Source: Streptomyces sp. NBC_01716
GTDB taxonomy: Bacteria > Actinomycetota > Actinomycetes > Streptomycetales > Streptomycetaceae
Reading direction: 5' to 3'
DNA: 64,000 nt
NCBI RefSeq assembly: GCF_036248275.1
Contig: NZ_CP109181.1
Span: 4,836,001 to 4,900,000 of the forward strand
Of this stretch, positions 35,680 to 44,321 are shown piece after piece. The notes under the pieces were generated by a model that saw nothing but the letters and a program-made list of their open reading frames with translations, ran no database searches and was not told where the DNA came from. The position numbers were made by a program, and so were the translations under genes. Positions within the stretch are counted from its first letter, which is position 1; each line of letters begins with the position of its first letter.

Positions 35680-36561
35680 TCATCCGGCGATCACCTTCAG
35701 GAACGCCGCCACCGTCCCGGTCATCGCCTCGCGAGCCGGGACGAGGTATTTCCGGGGGTCGACCGTGCTCGGGTCGGCCTCCAGGAAGGCGCGGACCGCG
35801 CCCGTGAAGGCCGTGTTCAGCGCCGTACCGACGTTGATCTTGACCATGCCCGCCGCGACCGCCCGCCGGATCTCCGCGTCGGGGACGCCCGACGAGCCGT
35901 GCAGCACCAGCGGTACGGGGACGGCCCGGCGCAGCGCGCCGATCAGGTCGTGGTCCAGGGCCGCCGTGCGGTCGGTCATCGCGTGCGAGGAGCCGACAGC
36001 GACGGCCAGCGCGTCGACGCCCGTGGCGCGTACGTACGCGGCGGCCTCGGCCGGGTCCGTACGGACGCCGGGCGCGTGGGCGCCAAGCGCGGGCTCGCCG
36101 TCCTTGCCACCGACCTTGCCCAGCTCCGCCTCGACCCAGATGCCGCGCGCGTGGCCCCAGGCGACCGCCTCCGCCGTGGCGGCGACGTTCTCGTCGTAGG
36201 CCAGTCTCGACGCGTCGAACATCACCGAGCCGAAGCCCTCGCCGTCGGCCGCGCGCAGCAGCTCCGCCGATTCGACGTGGTCGAGGTGGAGCGCGAGCGG
36301 GGCGTCCGAGGCGCGCGCGACGGCGGCGGTGGCGGCGGCGACGGCCGTCAGCCGGCCGCCGTGGAACTTCACCGCGTTCTCGGAGATCTGGAGGATCGCT
36401 GGGCGGCCCGCGCGTTCGGCGCCGGCGGCGATGGCCTCGGCGTGCTCCAGCGTGATGACGTTGAACGCGGCGATGCCGTACGGGCGTTGGCCCGCTCCGG
36501 CGGGCGAAGCCGTACCGGCCGCGGCTGCCGAGACGAGTTCAGCGGTGCTGACGAGTGGCAT
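35680..36561 (-). CDS. Class II fructose/tagatose-bisphosphate aldolase-family protein
   Basis: The 293-residue protein has the class II aldolase pattern, including QISENAVKFHGG, LHLDHVESAELLRA (the zinc His region), a conserved acid, and HGSSGVPDAEIRRAVAAGMV with VKINVGTALN. Relatives such as GatY/KbaY cleave tagatose-1,6-bisphosphate, while others use fructose-1,6-bisphosphate. It shares its start region with the PfkB-kinase stop (23-base overlap), so the pair is one transcript: a kinase makes the bisphosphate and the aldolase splits it. Confidence 0.75.
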   Translation of the reverse strand: MPLVSTAELVSAAAAGTASPAGAGQRPYGIAAFNVITLEHAEAIAAGAERAGRPAILQISENAVKFHGGRLTAVAAATAAVARASDAPLALHLDHVESAELLRAADGEGFGSVMFDASRLAYDENVAATAEAVAWGHARGIWVEAELGKVGGKDGEPALGAHAPGVRTDPAEAAAYVRATGVDALAVAVGSSHAMTDRTAALDHDLIGALRRAVPVPLVLHGSSGVPDAEIRRAVAAGMVKINVGTALNTAFTGAVRAFLEADPSTVDPRKYLVPAREAMTGTVAAFLKVIAG

Positions 36562-37507
36562 GCGGCCCCTGTCCCGGCTGCTCGGACTGCTCGGTCACTT
36601 CGGTCACTTCGACCTGTCGCAACAGGTCCGCGTACGCCTCCCGGTCGAACTCGCCCGCCGCCGGTGCGAGGACCGTCGCCGTCGACAGCGCGACCGCCCT
36701 TGTGAGCCGCTCGGGCCACGGCAGCTCCTCCACCAGACCCGACAGCAGCCCCGCCACCACCGAGTCGCCCGCGCCCGTCGGGTTGCCCCGCACGGTCCTC
36801 GGCGGCGTCGCCCGCCACGCGCCGTCCGCCGTCGCGGCGAACATCCCGGCGGCCCCGAGCGAGGCGATCACGGCCCGGCCGCCGCGCCTGCGCGCGTCAC
36901 GGGTCGCGCGGACCGGCTCGCGCGAGCCGGTGAGCTGCGCGAGTTCGTCGGCGTTGGGCTTCACGAGGTCGGGGCGGGCGGCGATGCCCCGGCGCAGCGG
37001 TTCGCCGCTGGTGTCGAGCAGGACGGGCCGCCCGGCCGCCCGCGCGGCGCGGACCAGTTCGGCGTACGCGCCGACGTGGATGCCGGGCGGCAGGCTGCCG
37101 CAGAGCGCCACGGCGTCGGCGCGGGCGACGAGCCCTTCGTAGGAGGCGAGGAACGCGGCCCACTCGGCGGGTGTGACGGTCGGGCCGGGCTCGTTCAGCT
37201 GCGTCGTGTCGCCGGTCGCCTCGTCCACGACGGCGATGGTGCGGCGTGTGGTGCCCTCGATGGCCACGAGAGCGTCGGTCGGGCCGTCGGCGGCGAGCAG
37301 TTCGCGCACCGCGTCCCCCGTCCGGCCGCCGGCGAATCCGGTCACGACGGTCTCGTGGCCGAGCGCCGACAGCACACGGGCGACGTTGACGCCCTTGCCG
37401 CCGGGCCGCTCGGAGACCTCGGCGACGCGGTTGGTGGTGTGCGGGGTCAGTGCGGGGGTCCGGTAGGTGATGTCGAGGGCGGTGTTGAGGGTGACGGTGA
37501 GGATCAT
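36539..37507 (-). CDS. PfkB-family sugar kinase (1-phosphofructokinase/tagatose-6-P kinase type)
   Basis: The 322-residue protein begins ILTVTLNTALDITYR and has GGKGVNVARVLSALG (substrate region), KPNADELAQLTGS, and the catalytic GNPTGAGDSVVAGLLSGL. These are the FruK/LacC/PfkB marks. ATG at 37507 has GGAGGGAGGGC upstream. The adjacent aldolase suggests phosphorylation of a ketose phosphate to the bisphosphate, then cleavage. Fructose-1-P and tagatose-6-P cannot be told apart by sequence. Confidence 0.75.
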   Translation of the reverse strand: MILTVTLNTALDITYRTPALTPHTTNRVAEVSERPGGKGVNVARVLSALGHETVVTGFAGGRTGDAVRELLAADGPTDALVAIEGTTRRTIAVVDEATGDTTQLNEPGPTVTPAEWAAFLASYEGLVARADAVALCGSLPPGIHVGAYAELVRAARAAGRPVLLDTSGEPLRRGIAARPDLVKPNADELAQLTGSREPVRATRDARRRGGRAVIASLGAAGMFAATADGAWRATPPRTVRGNPTGAGDSVVAGLLSGLVEELPWPERLTRAVALSTATVLAPAAGEFDREAYADLLRQVEVTEVTEQSEQPGQGPHATRQHR

Positions 37508-37748
37508 GCGCCTTGCCCTCCCTCCGGGATACGTCGGGGGAGCGGGCCCGCCTGCCCGCTCCGTTCCGGACCTGATCATGCCAAACGCGAAGCGTCCGGA
37601 GGAGGGGCCGCCCCCGAACACTCGCGCGAGCTCCCGACGAGACGCACGGCGCACCGGCCCTGGACCTGGAAAGTCCCGTCCGGCCCGCGCGCCCGCTGCG
37701 GAGCGGCCGATGACTCGCCGGCACGCGCGCTCTCTTTCCGGGCACCCC

Positions 37749-38936
37749 CTAGCCCAGCTGGGGCTTGACCACCCATTCGCCCCGGCGCAGCACCCCGGCG
37801 ACCGTGAAGTCGCCGTCCAGGATCACCAGGTCGGCGTCCTTGCCCGGTTCCAGTGAGCCCACCCGGTCGTACACGCCCAGCAGCTTCGCCGGGTTCGCGG
37901 AGATCGCGCGCACGATGTCGGCGACCGGCAGCCGGTCGACCGTCACCGCGCGTCTGAACGCCGTGTCCAGGGTGAGCGTCGAGCCCGCGATCGACCCGCC
38001 CACGGCGAGCCGCGCGACGCCGTCCTTGACCTCGACCTCCAGCGGGCCGAGCTGGTAGACCCCGTCGCCGAAACCGGCCGCGTCCATCGCGTCCGTGATG
38101 AAGGCGACCCGGTCCGCGCCCGCCCGGTGGAACGCCAGCTCCAGCGCCGCCGGATGCAGATGCGTGCCGTCGTTGATCAGCTCGACGGTGATCCGCTCGT
38201 CCTCCATCAGCGCGGCGATCGGTCCCGGCGCGCGGTGGCCGAGCGGCGGCATCGCGTTGAACAGGTGCGTCGCGACGGTCGCGCCCGCCTCGATGGCCTC
38301 GACGGTCTGCTCGTACGTCGCGTCCGTGTGCCCGATCGCGGCGATCACGCCGTGCTCGGCCAGCAGCCGTACGGAGTCGATGCCGCCCGGCAGTTCGGTG
38401 GCGAGGGTCACCATCCTGGCCGTGCCGCGGGACGCGTCGAGGAGCTTGCGCACCTCGGCCGGGTCGGGGTCGCGCAGCAGCTCCTCGCTGTGCGCGCCCT
38501 TGCGGCACGGCGAGATGAACGGGCCCTCGAAGTGGATACCGGCGAGGTCGCCCTGCTCGACCAGTTCGGAGAGGAATCCGGCGCGCTGGGCCAGGAAGTC
38601 CATCTCGCCGGTGACCGTGGAGGCGACGAGCGTGGTGGTGCCGTGTTCCTGGTGCGTACGCACGCCCTTGAGGACTGCGTCCGCGTCGCCCGAGGTGAAG
38701 GACGCGCCGCCGCCGCCGTGGTTGTGCATGTCGACGAAGCCGGGCACCACCCAATGACCGCGCAGATCGAGCGCCCCGGCGTCTCCTTCTACGGAGCCCG
38801 CCCCGCTCACGGAGCCCGTCGGTCCCGCCTCGGTGATCCGTCCGCCCTCGACTCTCACCCGTCCGTTCTCCACCACCCCGGTCGGCAGCACCACCCGGGC
38901 GCCGGCGAGAACAGTGCTTTCGGCGCGTGCGGCCAT
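37749..38936 (-). CDS. nagA: N-acetylglucosamine-6-phosphate deacetylase
   Basis: The 395-residue amidohydrolase-fold enzyme contains GHWVVPGFVDMHNHGGGGA (metal ligand), IHFEGPFISPCRKGAHS (catalytic Glu region), AIGHTDATYEQTVEAI and FITDAMDAAGFGDGVY. It converts GlcNAc-6-P to glucosamine-6-P. ATG at 38936 shares one base with the stop of the upstream ROK kinase (TGATG), so the two genes are translated as a unit, kinase first. Induction through DasR is expected. Confidence 0.9.
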   Translation of the reverse strand: MAARAESTVLAGARVVLPTGVVENGRVRVEGGRITEAGPTGSVSGAGSVEGDAGALDLRGHWVVPGFVDMHNHGGGGASFTSGDADAVLKGVRTHQEHGTTTLVASTVTGEMDFLAQRAGFLSELVEQGDLAGIHFEGPFISPCRKGAHSEELLRDPDPAEVRKLLDASRGTARMVTLATELPGGIDSVRLLAEHGVIAAIGHTDATYEQTVEAIEAGATVATHLFNAMPPLGHRAPGPIAALMEDERITVELINDGTHLHPAALELAFHRAGADRVAFITDAMDAAGFGDGVYQLGPLEVEVKDGVARLAVGGSIAGSTLTLDTAFRRAVTVDRLPVADIVRAISANPAKLLGVYDRVGSLEPGKDADLVILDGDFTVAGVLRRGEWVVKPQLG

Positions 38937-39868
38937 CAGGCGGATACCTCCGTGGAGAGTAGATCCCAGGCGAGCAGGCCCGCGCCCAGGCATCCGGCGG
39001 TGTCCCCGAGGGCCGCCGGGACGATCTCGGGCAGCTTCTGGAACGTGACCCGCTCCTCGACCGCGGCCCTCAGGGGTGTGAACAACGTTTCCCCGGCCTC
39101 GGCGAGACCGCCACCGATGATCAGCCTTCGGGGGTCGAGCAGGGTGAGCGCGGTGACCAGCCCGGCGGCGAGCGCGTCGACCGCGTCCGCCCAGACCGCC
39201 ACGGCCCTCGGGTCGCCGGAGGCCACCGCCTTCGCGCAGTCGGCCGCGTCCGCCTCGGGATCGCCGCTGGCCGCGGCCCATGCCCGGGTCACGGCCGCCG
39301 CCGACGCGATGGTCTCCATGCAGCCGGTCTGCCCGCAGCCGCACACGGGTCCGTCGGGCCGGACCACGACATGCCCGATCTCACCCGCGTAGCCGTGCGC
39401 GCCGGCCTCGATGGTGCCGTCGATGCCGATGGCGCCCGCGATACCGGTGCCGAGCGGTACGAAGAAGAACCGGTCCGCGCCCCTGCCCGCGCCGATCCGC
39501 CCCTCGGCGAGCCCGCCGGTGCGTACGTCGTGCCCGAGGGCGACCGGTACGCCGCCGAGGCGCGCGCAGAGCAGATCCCGCAGCGGTACGTCACGCCAGC
39601 CGAGGTTCGCCGCGTACACAGCTGTGCCGCGCTCGGCGTCGACGATGCCCGGTACCGCGACCCCGGAGGCGACCGCGCTCTCGCCGAAGTGCTCGATGCC
39701 ATGGGCGCGCAGATCCGCCGCGAAGCCGAGGATGGACTCGACGATCGCGTCGGGGCCGCGCTCCCTGCCGGTGGCCCGGCGCGCCTCGTACAGCAGCGCG
39801 CCGTCCGTCCCGACCAGGGCGGCCTTCATTCCGGTGCCGCCCACATCCAGGGCGATGACGTGTCTCAC
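38936..39868 (-). CDS. nagK: N-acetylglucosamine kinase, ROK family
   Basis: The 310-residue ROK-family kinase begins MRHVIALDVGGTGMKAALVG (phosphate-binding loop) and has PLGTGIAGAIGIDG, the zinc motif VCGCGQTGCMETIASA with three Cys and an upstream His, and a C-terminal GGGLAEAGETLF. In S. coelicolor the equivalent gene next to nagA encodes GlcNAc kinase, so I infer the same. A DasR-like operator lies about 30 bases upstream of its start. Confidence 0.85.
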   Translation of the reverse strand: MRHVIALDVGGTGMKAALVGTDGALLYEARRATGRERGPDAIVESILGFAADLRAHGIEHFGESAVASGVAVPGIVDAERGTAVYAANLGWRDVPLRDLLCARLGGVPVALGHDVRTGGLAEGRIGAGRGADRFFFVPLGTGIAGAIGIDGTIEAGAHGYAGEIGHVVVRPDGPVCGCGQTGCMETIASAAAVTRAWAAASGDPEADAADCAKAVASGDPRAVAVWADAVDALAAGLVTALTLLDPRRLIIGGGLAEAGETLFTPLRAAVEERVTFQKLPEIVPAALGDTAGCLGAGLLAWDLLSTEVSA

Positions 39869-39895
39869 AAGCGCATTCTCGCGCGAAAACCCGGG

Positions 39896-39911
39896 AAAGG
39901 TCTAGTCCACT
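39896..39911. promoter_or_regulatory. DasR-like (dre) operator in the nagK/SBP divergent region
   Basis: AAAGGTCTAGTCCACT matches 13 of 16 positions of the consensus ACTGGTCTAGACCACT recognised by DasR, the GlcNAc-responsive GntR repressor. It sits between divergent nagK and the sugar-binding lipoprotein gene, fitting control by GlcN-6-P, the known DasR effector. Confidence 0.7.
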
Positions 39912-40113
39912 GTGGTGGATTGTTGCCAGTCCATACAAAGCCTTCATCAAACCCTTCTGGCAAAGAAGTTGCCGAAGCGATACAAGGCCGGCGTAGACCT
40001 CCGGCAGCGCATCGTGGAAAATCGCAGCTCGTCAACGCAGGACGTCACGGGGGACCGACTGGGTGGGAAACGCCGTGCAGACGGCCGAGCGAAAACAAGG
40101 GTGGGAAAAGGCT

Positions 40114-41382
40114 GTGCAGCAGCGCTTCCTCAAGACTTCCGCGGCGATAGCCGCACTGGGCATGACAATGGCGCTGAGCGGCTGCGGCAGCTCCGGCGGA
40201 TCAGGTGACATCACCCTGAAAGTCGTCGCGGCGGACTACGGCAACAGCCCCGCCAACAGCTCGGAGAAGTACTGGAACAGCCTGGCCAAGGAGTTCGAGG
40301 CCGACAACCCGGGCATCAAGGTCGACATCGATGTCCGTTCCTGGAAGACCGTCGACGCCGATGTGGCGAAGATGGTCAGGGAGGGCGAGGCCCCCGACAT
40401 CGCGCAGATCGGCGCCTACGCCGACTACGTGAAGAAGGAAGAGCTCTACAGCGCGGACGAGCTGCTCTCCATCCCCACCCAGGCGAACTTCCTCTCCCGC
40501 TTCGCCGACGCCGGAAAGGTCGAACAGACCCAGTACGGAATGCCGTTCGTCGCCAGCACCCGGCTGCTCTTCTACAACAAGGGCCTCTTCGCGGAGGCCG
40601 GTCTCTCGGCGCCGCAGAACTGGGCCGACATCAAGTCGGACGCCGAGGCGCTCAAGGAGCAGGGCGTACCGACCCCGTTCGCCCTCCCGCTCGGCGCCGA
40701 GGAGGCACAGGCCGAGACCATGATGTGGATGCTCAGCGGTGGCGGCGGCTACACGGACACGGTCGACGACTCGTACGCGCTCGACTCCGAGCCGAACATC
40801 AAGACCTTCGAATGGCTCCGGACGGAGTTGGTCGGCAAGGGCCTCACCGGTCCCGTACCGCCCGGTGAACTGGACCGCGCCGACGCCTTCAAGGCGTTCA
40901 CCAGCGGCAAGGTCGGCATGCTCAACGGGCACCCGACGATGATGCAGGAGGCCGAGAAGGCCGGCGTCCAGGTCGGGATGGTGCCGCTGCCGGGCGCCAC
41001 CGGCAAGTCCAAGTCCACGATGGGTGTCGCCGACTGGATCATGGCCTTCAAGCAGGCCGGGCACCGTAAAGAGGCCGGCAGATTCCTCGACTTCACCTTC
41101 GAGGACAAGAACGTGATGGACTTCGTCGGGCAGTACGACCTCCTGCCCGTCACCTACAGCGCGTCCGAGACGATGGTGGCGGACAGCGAGCACAAGGAGC
41201 TGCGGAAGTTCCTGGAGGCGCTGCCCACCTCGGAGCTGTATCCGTTCGGCAAGACGTCGTGGGCGGGTGTCAGCGAGGACATCAAGAAGAACATCGGCAA
41301 GGCGGTGCAGCCCGGCGCGGTGCCCTCCGAGATCCTGGCGAGGATCGGCCGGGACGCGACCACGGCGGAGAAGTCCGAGTAG
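40114..41382 (+). CDS. Sugar-binding lipoprotein of an ABC importer (orphan)
   Basis: GTG at 40114 (AAAAGG just upstream) gives a short lipoprotein signal, QRFLKTSAAIAALGMTMALSGCG with the lipobox LSGC; the longer frame from 40063 is less likely. The mature protein (about 400 residues) has the solute-binding-protein fold features TLKVVAADYGN, WKTVDADVAKMVREGEAPDI and the F.SGK.GM.NG motif (FTSGKVGMLNGHP). No permease or ATPase follows, so it probably docks on a transporter elsewhere. Its divergence from nagK across a DasR-like site suggests an amino-sugar ligand. Confidence 0.8.
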   Translation: MQQRFLKTSAAIAALGMTMALSGCGSSGGSGDITLKVVAADYGNSPANSSEKYWNSLAKEFEADNPGIKVDIDVRSWKTVDADVAKMVREGEAPDIAQIGAYADYVKKEELYSADELLSIPTQANFLSRFADAGKVEQTQYGMPFVASTRLLFYNKGLFAEAGLSAPQNWADIKSDAEALKEQGVPTPFALPLGAEEAQAETMMWMLSGGGGYTDTVDDSYALDSEPNIKTFEWLRTELVGKGLTGPVPPGELDRADAFKAFTSGKVGMLNGHPTMMQEAEKAGVQVGMVPLPGATGKSKSTMGVADWIMAFKQAGHRKEAGRFLDFTFEDKNVMDFVGQYDLLPVTYSASETMVADSEHKELRKFLEALPTSELYPFGKTSWAGVSEDIKKNIGKAVQPGAVPSEILARIGRDATTAEKSE

Positions 41383-41394
41383 CGTGTCAGCCCT

Positions 41395-41676
41395 ATGACC
41401 GCGCCTACTCCCCAGCCGCAGCCGCAGCCCCAGCCGCAGCCGCAGCCCGAGCCCGAACTGACCGAGCGGGACCGGGCGGTCCTCGCCGTGGAGGCCCGCT
41501 CGTGGCCCGGCCCCGGCGCCAAGGAGCGCGACATCCGGGAGCGGCTGGGCATCTCGCCGACCCGCTACTACCAGCTGCTGGGCGTGCTCATCGACGATCC
41601 GCTGGCCCTCGCTCACGACCCGGTGACCGTCAACCGCCTGCGCCGGATCAGGGACGCCCGCCGCGCCCGCCGCTGA
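41395..41676 (+). CDS. DUF3263 domain protein
   Basis: The 93-residue protein has a Pro/Gln-rich head of PQ repeats, then ERDRAVLAVEARSW, KERDIRERLGISPTRYYQLL and VLIDDPLALAHDPVTVNRLR. This is the DUF3263 pattern with a HTH-like recognition helix (GISPTRYYQLL). It may bind DNA. It starts 12 bases after the lipoprotein stop. Confidence 0.8.
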   Translation: MTAPTPQPQPQPQPQPQPEPELTERDRAVLAVEARSWPGPGAKERDIRERLGISPTRYYQLLGVLIDDPLALAHDPVTVNRLRRIRDARRARR

Positions 41677-41725
41677 GCGGTGTCTTTCGCCGCCCCCGGC
41701 GGCCCCGCGCGGATAGGCTCGGAGC

Positions 41726-42568
41726 ATGGGCAGCCACTCGCACCCCCTGCCGACCCCCGTCACCTCCGCCGGCGCCGAAGGCCTGGCCGCGCTTCTCGCC
41801 CGGCCCGGGAAAGCCGTCGTCGCGCTCGACTTCGACGGCACGCTCGCCGACATCGTCCCCGACCCCGAGAGCGCCCGCGCCCACCCCGGCGCGGTCCCCG
41901 CGCTCGTCGCCCTCGCCCCGCACGTCGCCTCCGTCGCGGTGATCACCGGCCGCCCGGCCGCTGTCGCGGTGCGGTACGGCGGCTTCGCCGGCGTACCGGG
42001 CCTGGAACACCTCGTGGTCCTCGGCCACTACGGCGCCGAGCGCTGGGACGCGGTCAGCGGCACCGTGACCGCTCCGCCGCCGCACCCCGGGGTCGCAGCC
42101 GCCCGTGACGAACTCCCGGGGCTCCTCGAACAGTTCGCGTCCTGGAGCGGTACGTGGATCGAGGAGAAGGGCCAGGCGGTCGCCGTCCACACCCGCAGGG
42201 CCGCCGACCCGCAAGGGGCCTTCGACGCCCTGCGCGGACCCCTCGCAGACCTGGCGGCCCGGCACGGCCTGGTGCTCGAACCGGGCCGCATGGTCCTGGA
42301 GTTGCGCCCGCCCGGCGTGGACAAGGGCGTGGCCCTTCAGGAGTACGTCCGCGAGGTCGGCGCCGAGACGGTCGTCTACGGCGGTGACGACCTGGGCGAC
42401 CTCCCGGCCTTCGCCGCGGTCAACGCCCTGCGCGCACAGGGCCGTCCGGGTCTGCTGCTGTGCAGCGGTACGGGGGACGTCCCCGAACTCGCCGGGCAGG
42501 CCGACCTGGTGCTGCCGGGCCCTGGCGCGCTGGTCGGTTTCCTCGCGTCGGTGGCGGCCCGCCTCTGA
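41726..42568 (+). CDS. otsB: Trehalose-6-phosphate phosphatase (OtsB)
   Basis: The 280-residue HAD-type phosphatase has ALDFDGTLADIVPDPESA (motif I), VAVITGRPAAVAVRYGG (motif II) and VYGGDDLGDLPAFAAV (motif IV), with LGHYGAERW in the cap. It removes phosphate from trehalose-6-P. It converges with otsA, which lies on the other strand 26 bases away. Confidence 0.85.
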   Translation: MGSHSHPLPTPVTSAGAEGLAALLARPGKAVVALDFDGTLADIVPDPESARAHPGAVPALVALAPHVASVAVITGRPAAVAVRYGGFAGVPGLEHLVVLGHYGAERWDAVSGTVTAPPPHPGVAAARDELPGLLEQFASWSGTWIEEKGQAVAVHTRRAADPQGAFDALRGPLADLAARHGLVLEPGRMVLELRPPGVDKGVALQEYVREVGAETVVYGGDDLGDLPAFAAVNALRAQGRPGLLLCSGTGDVPELAGQADLVLPGPGALVGFLASVAARL

Positions 42569-42594
42569 CGGGCGGTAGCCGCCCCCGAGCGCGC

Positions 42595-44031
42595 TCAGCC
42601 GCTCACCAGCGCGTCCAGCTGGTCCAGGAACCACCGCTGCGGCGGCAGTGCCGTCGCAGCGGCGGCCAGGCGCTTCGTGCGTGCCGTGCGGTCGTCGTCG
42701 TCCATCGTCAGGGCCTCGTGCAGCGCCGCCGCCGTGGCCGTCACGTCGTACGGGTTCACCACCAGCGCGTCCTCGCCCAGCTCCTCGTACGCGCCCGCCT
42801 CCCGCGACAGCACCAGCGCGCAGCCGTTCTCGGAGACGACCGGGATCTCCTTCGCGACCAGGTTCATGCCGTCGCGGATCGGGTTGACCAGCGCCACGTC
42901 CGCCAGGCGGTACGCGGCGAGCGAGCGCGCGAAGTCGTCCTTGACGTGCAGCACCACCGGTGTCCAACCGGGCGTCCCGAACTCGGAGTTGATCTCGTCG
43001 GCCACTTCCTGGACCCGCGCCGTGTAGTCGCGGTAGACCGCGAGGTCCTGCCGGGACGGATAGGCGAACGCCACGTGCGTGACCCGCTCGCGCCACTCCG
43101 GCCGGTCGGTCAGCAGCTGCCGGTACGCGAGCAGGCCGCGCACGATGTTCTTCGACAGCTCCGTGCGGTCCACGCGCACGATCGTCCTGCGGGGCGCGTC
43201 GGCGGTCCCGCCGATCTGCTCGCGGAGCTCGGCGAGGCGCTCGTCCACGTCGGGCCGGTTCGCGCGCTCGCGCAGGAAGTCCGCGTCGGCGCCCAGACCG
43301 TGCACGCCGATCCGTGTCTTGCCCGTACCGCCCAGCAGCTCCGTACAGCACGCGGTGAACGCGTCGGCCCAGCGGTGGGTCAGGAACGCGGCGCGGTCCG
43401 CGCCGAGGATGCCGCGCAGCAGCTGGCGCGCGACGTCGTCGGGCAGCAGCCGGAAGTAGTCCACCGGCGCCCACGGCGTGTGCGAGAAGTGCCCGATCCG
43501 CAGGTCGGGGCGGAGCGCCCGCAGCATGCCGGGCACCAGGGCCAGGTGGTAGTCCTGGATCAGGACGGCCGCGCCGTCGCCCGCCTCGTCGGCCAGGGCC
43601 TCCGCGAACGCGCGGTTGTACGCCTCGTACGACGCCCACTGCGCCCGGAACCCGCTGCCGAAGGCCGGCTCCAGCGGTGTCTGGAAGAGCAGGTGGTGGA
43701 CGAACCAGAGCGTGGAGTTCGCGACGCCGTTGTACGCGTCCGCGTACACCTCCGGCGGGATCCCGAGCATCCTGACGCGCTGTCCGCCCGTGTCGGCGGT
43801 GTCCAGCCGGCCGCCGGTGCGCCGGACCGCCTCGCGGTCGCCGTCGCCGAGGGCCGCGCAGACCCACACGGCGTTCGTGTCGGGGCCGATGGCCGAGAGG
43901 CCGGAGACAAGGCCTCCGCCGCCGCGCCCGGCGGTCAGGGCGCCGTCCTCACCGAGCTTGTACGAGACGGGACCGCGATTGGACGCGACAAGGACCTGGG
44001 CGGGCGGCTCGGGGACCATCTCGGAGACCAT
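42595..44031 (-). CDS. otsA: Trehalose-6-phosphate synthase (OtsA, GT20)
   Basis: The 478-residue GT20 enzyme has VLVASNRGPVSYKL at the N-terminus, GDGAAVLIQDYHLALVPGML (the active-site His region), IGHFSHTPWAPVDYFRLLP and DGMNLVAKEIPV (nucleotide-sugar site). It makes trehalose-6-P from UDP-glucose and glucose-6-P. With otsB it supplies trehalose. ATG at 44031 is my choice. Confidence 0.85.
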   Translation of the reverse strand: MVSEMVPEPPAQVLVASNRGPVSYKLGEDGALTAGRGGGGLVSGLSAIGPDTNAVWVCAALGDGDREAVRRTGGRLDTADTGGQRVRMLGIPPEVYADAYNGVANSTLWFVHHLLFQTPLEPAFGSGFRAQWASYEAYNRAFAEALADEAGDGAAVLIQDYHLALVPGMLRALRPDLRIGHFSHTPWAPVDYFRLLPDDVARQLLRGILGADRAAFLTHRWADAFTACCTELLGGTGKTRIGVHGLGADADFLRERANRPDVDERLAELREQIGGTADAPRRTIVRVDRTELSKNIVRGLLAYRQLLTDRPEWRERVTHVAFAYPSRQDLAVYRDYTARVQEVADEINSEFGTPGWTPVVLHVKDDFARSLAAYRLADVALVNPIRDGMNLVAKEIPVVSENGCALVLSREAGAYEELGEDALVVNPYDVTATAAALHEALTMDDDDRTARTKRLAAAATALPPQRWFLDQLDALVSG

Positions 44032-44090
44032 GTGGCGAAACCTAGCCCTTCGCGGAAACGCTCAAACGTACGGTTTCAGGTCGGCGTGGA

Positions 44091-44222
44091 TCAGCCACGG
44101 CCCCTGCCCCTCCCATGGACTGCCGCCAGCGCCACCACCCCCGCGCCGACGAGGGCGAGGGCCATGCCACCCAACAACCAGAGTTGTTCAGAGGTCAGGG
44201 CCGAAACGGCCATCGCGCTCAT
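44091..44222 (-). CDS. Possible small membrane protein
   Basis: A 43-codon frame starting at ATG 44222 gives one membrane helix, QLWLLGGMALALVGAGVVAL, then a basic Arg/Gly tail. Upstream ATGs up to 44291 extend it with an Ala/Thr/Met-rich head that looks like chance. A one-helix stress or accessory protein is possible, but the gene call is tentative. Confidence 0.4.
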   Translation of the reverse strand: MSAMAVSALTSEQLWLLGGMALALVGAGVVALAAVHGRGRGRG

Positions 44223-44321
44223 CGCGGTCGTCGCGGTCGTCGCGGGCATCGCGCTCATCACAGTCATCGACATACCGGGCAATATAGGCAAATCGATACT
44301 TAGATCATACGAACCGAACGG

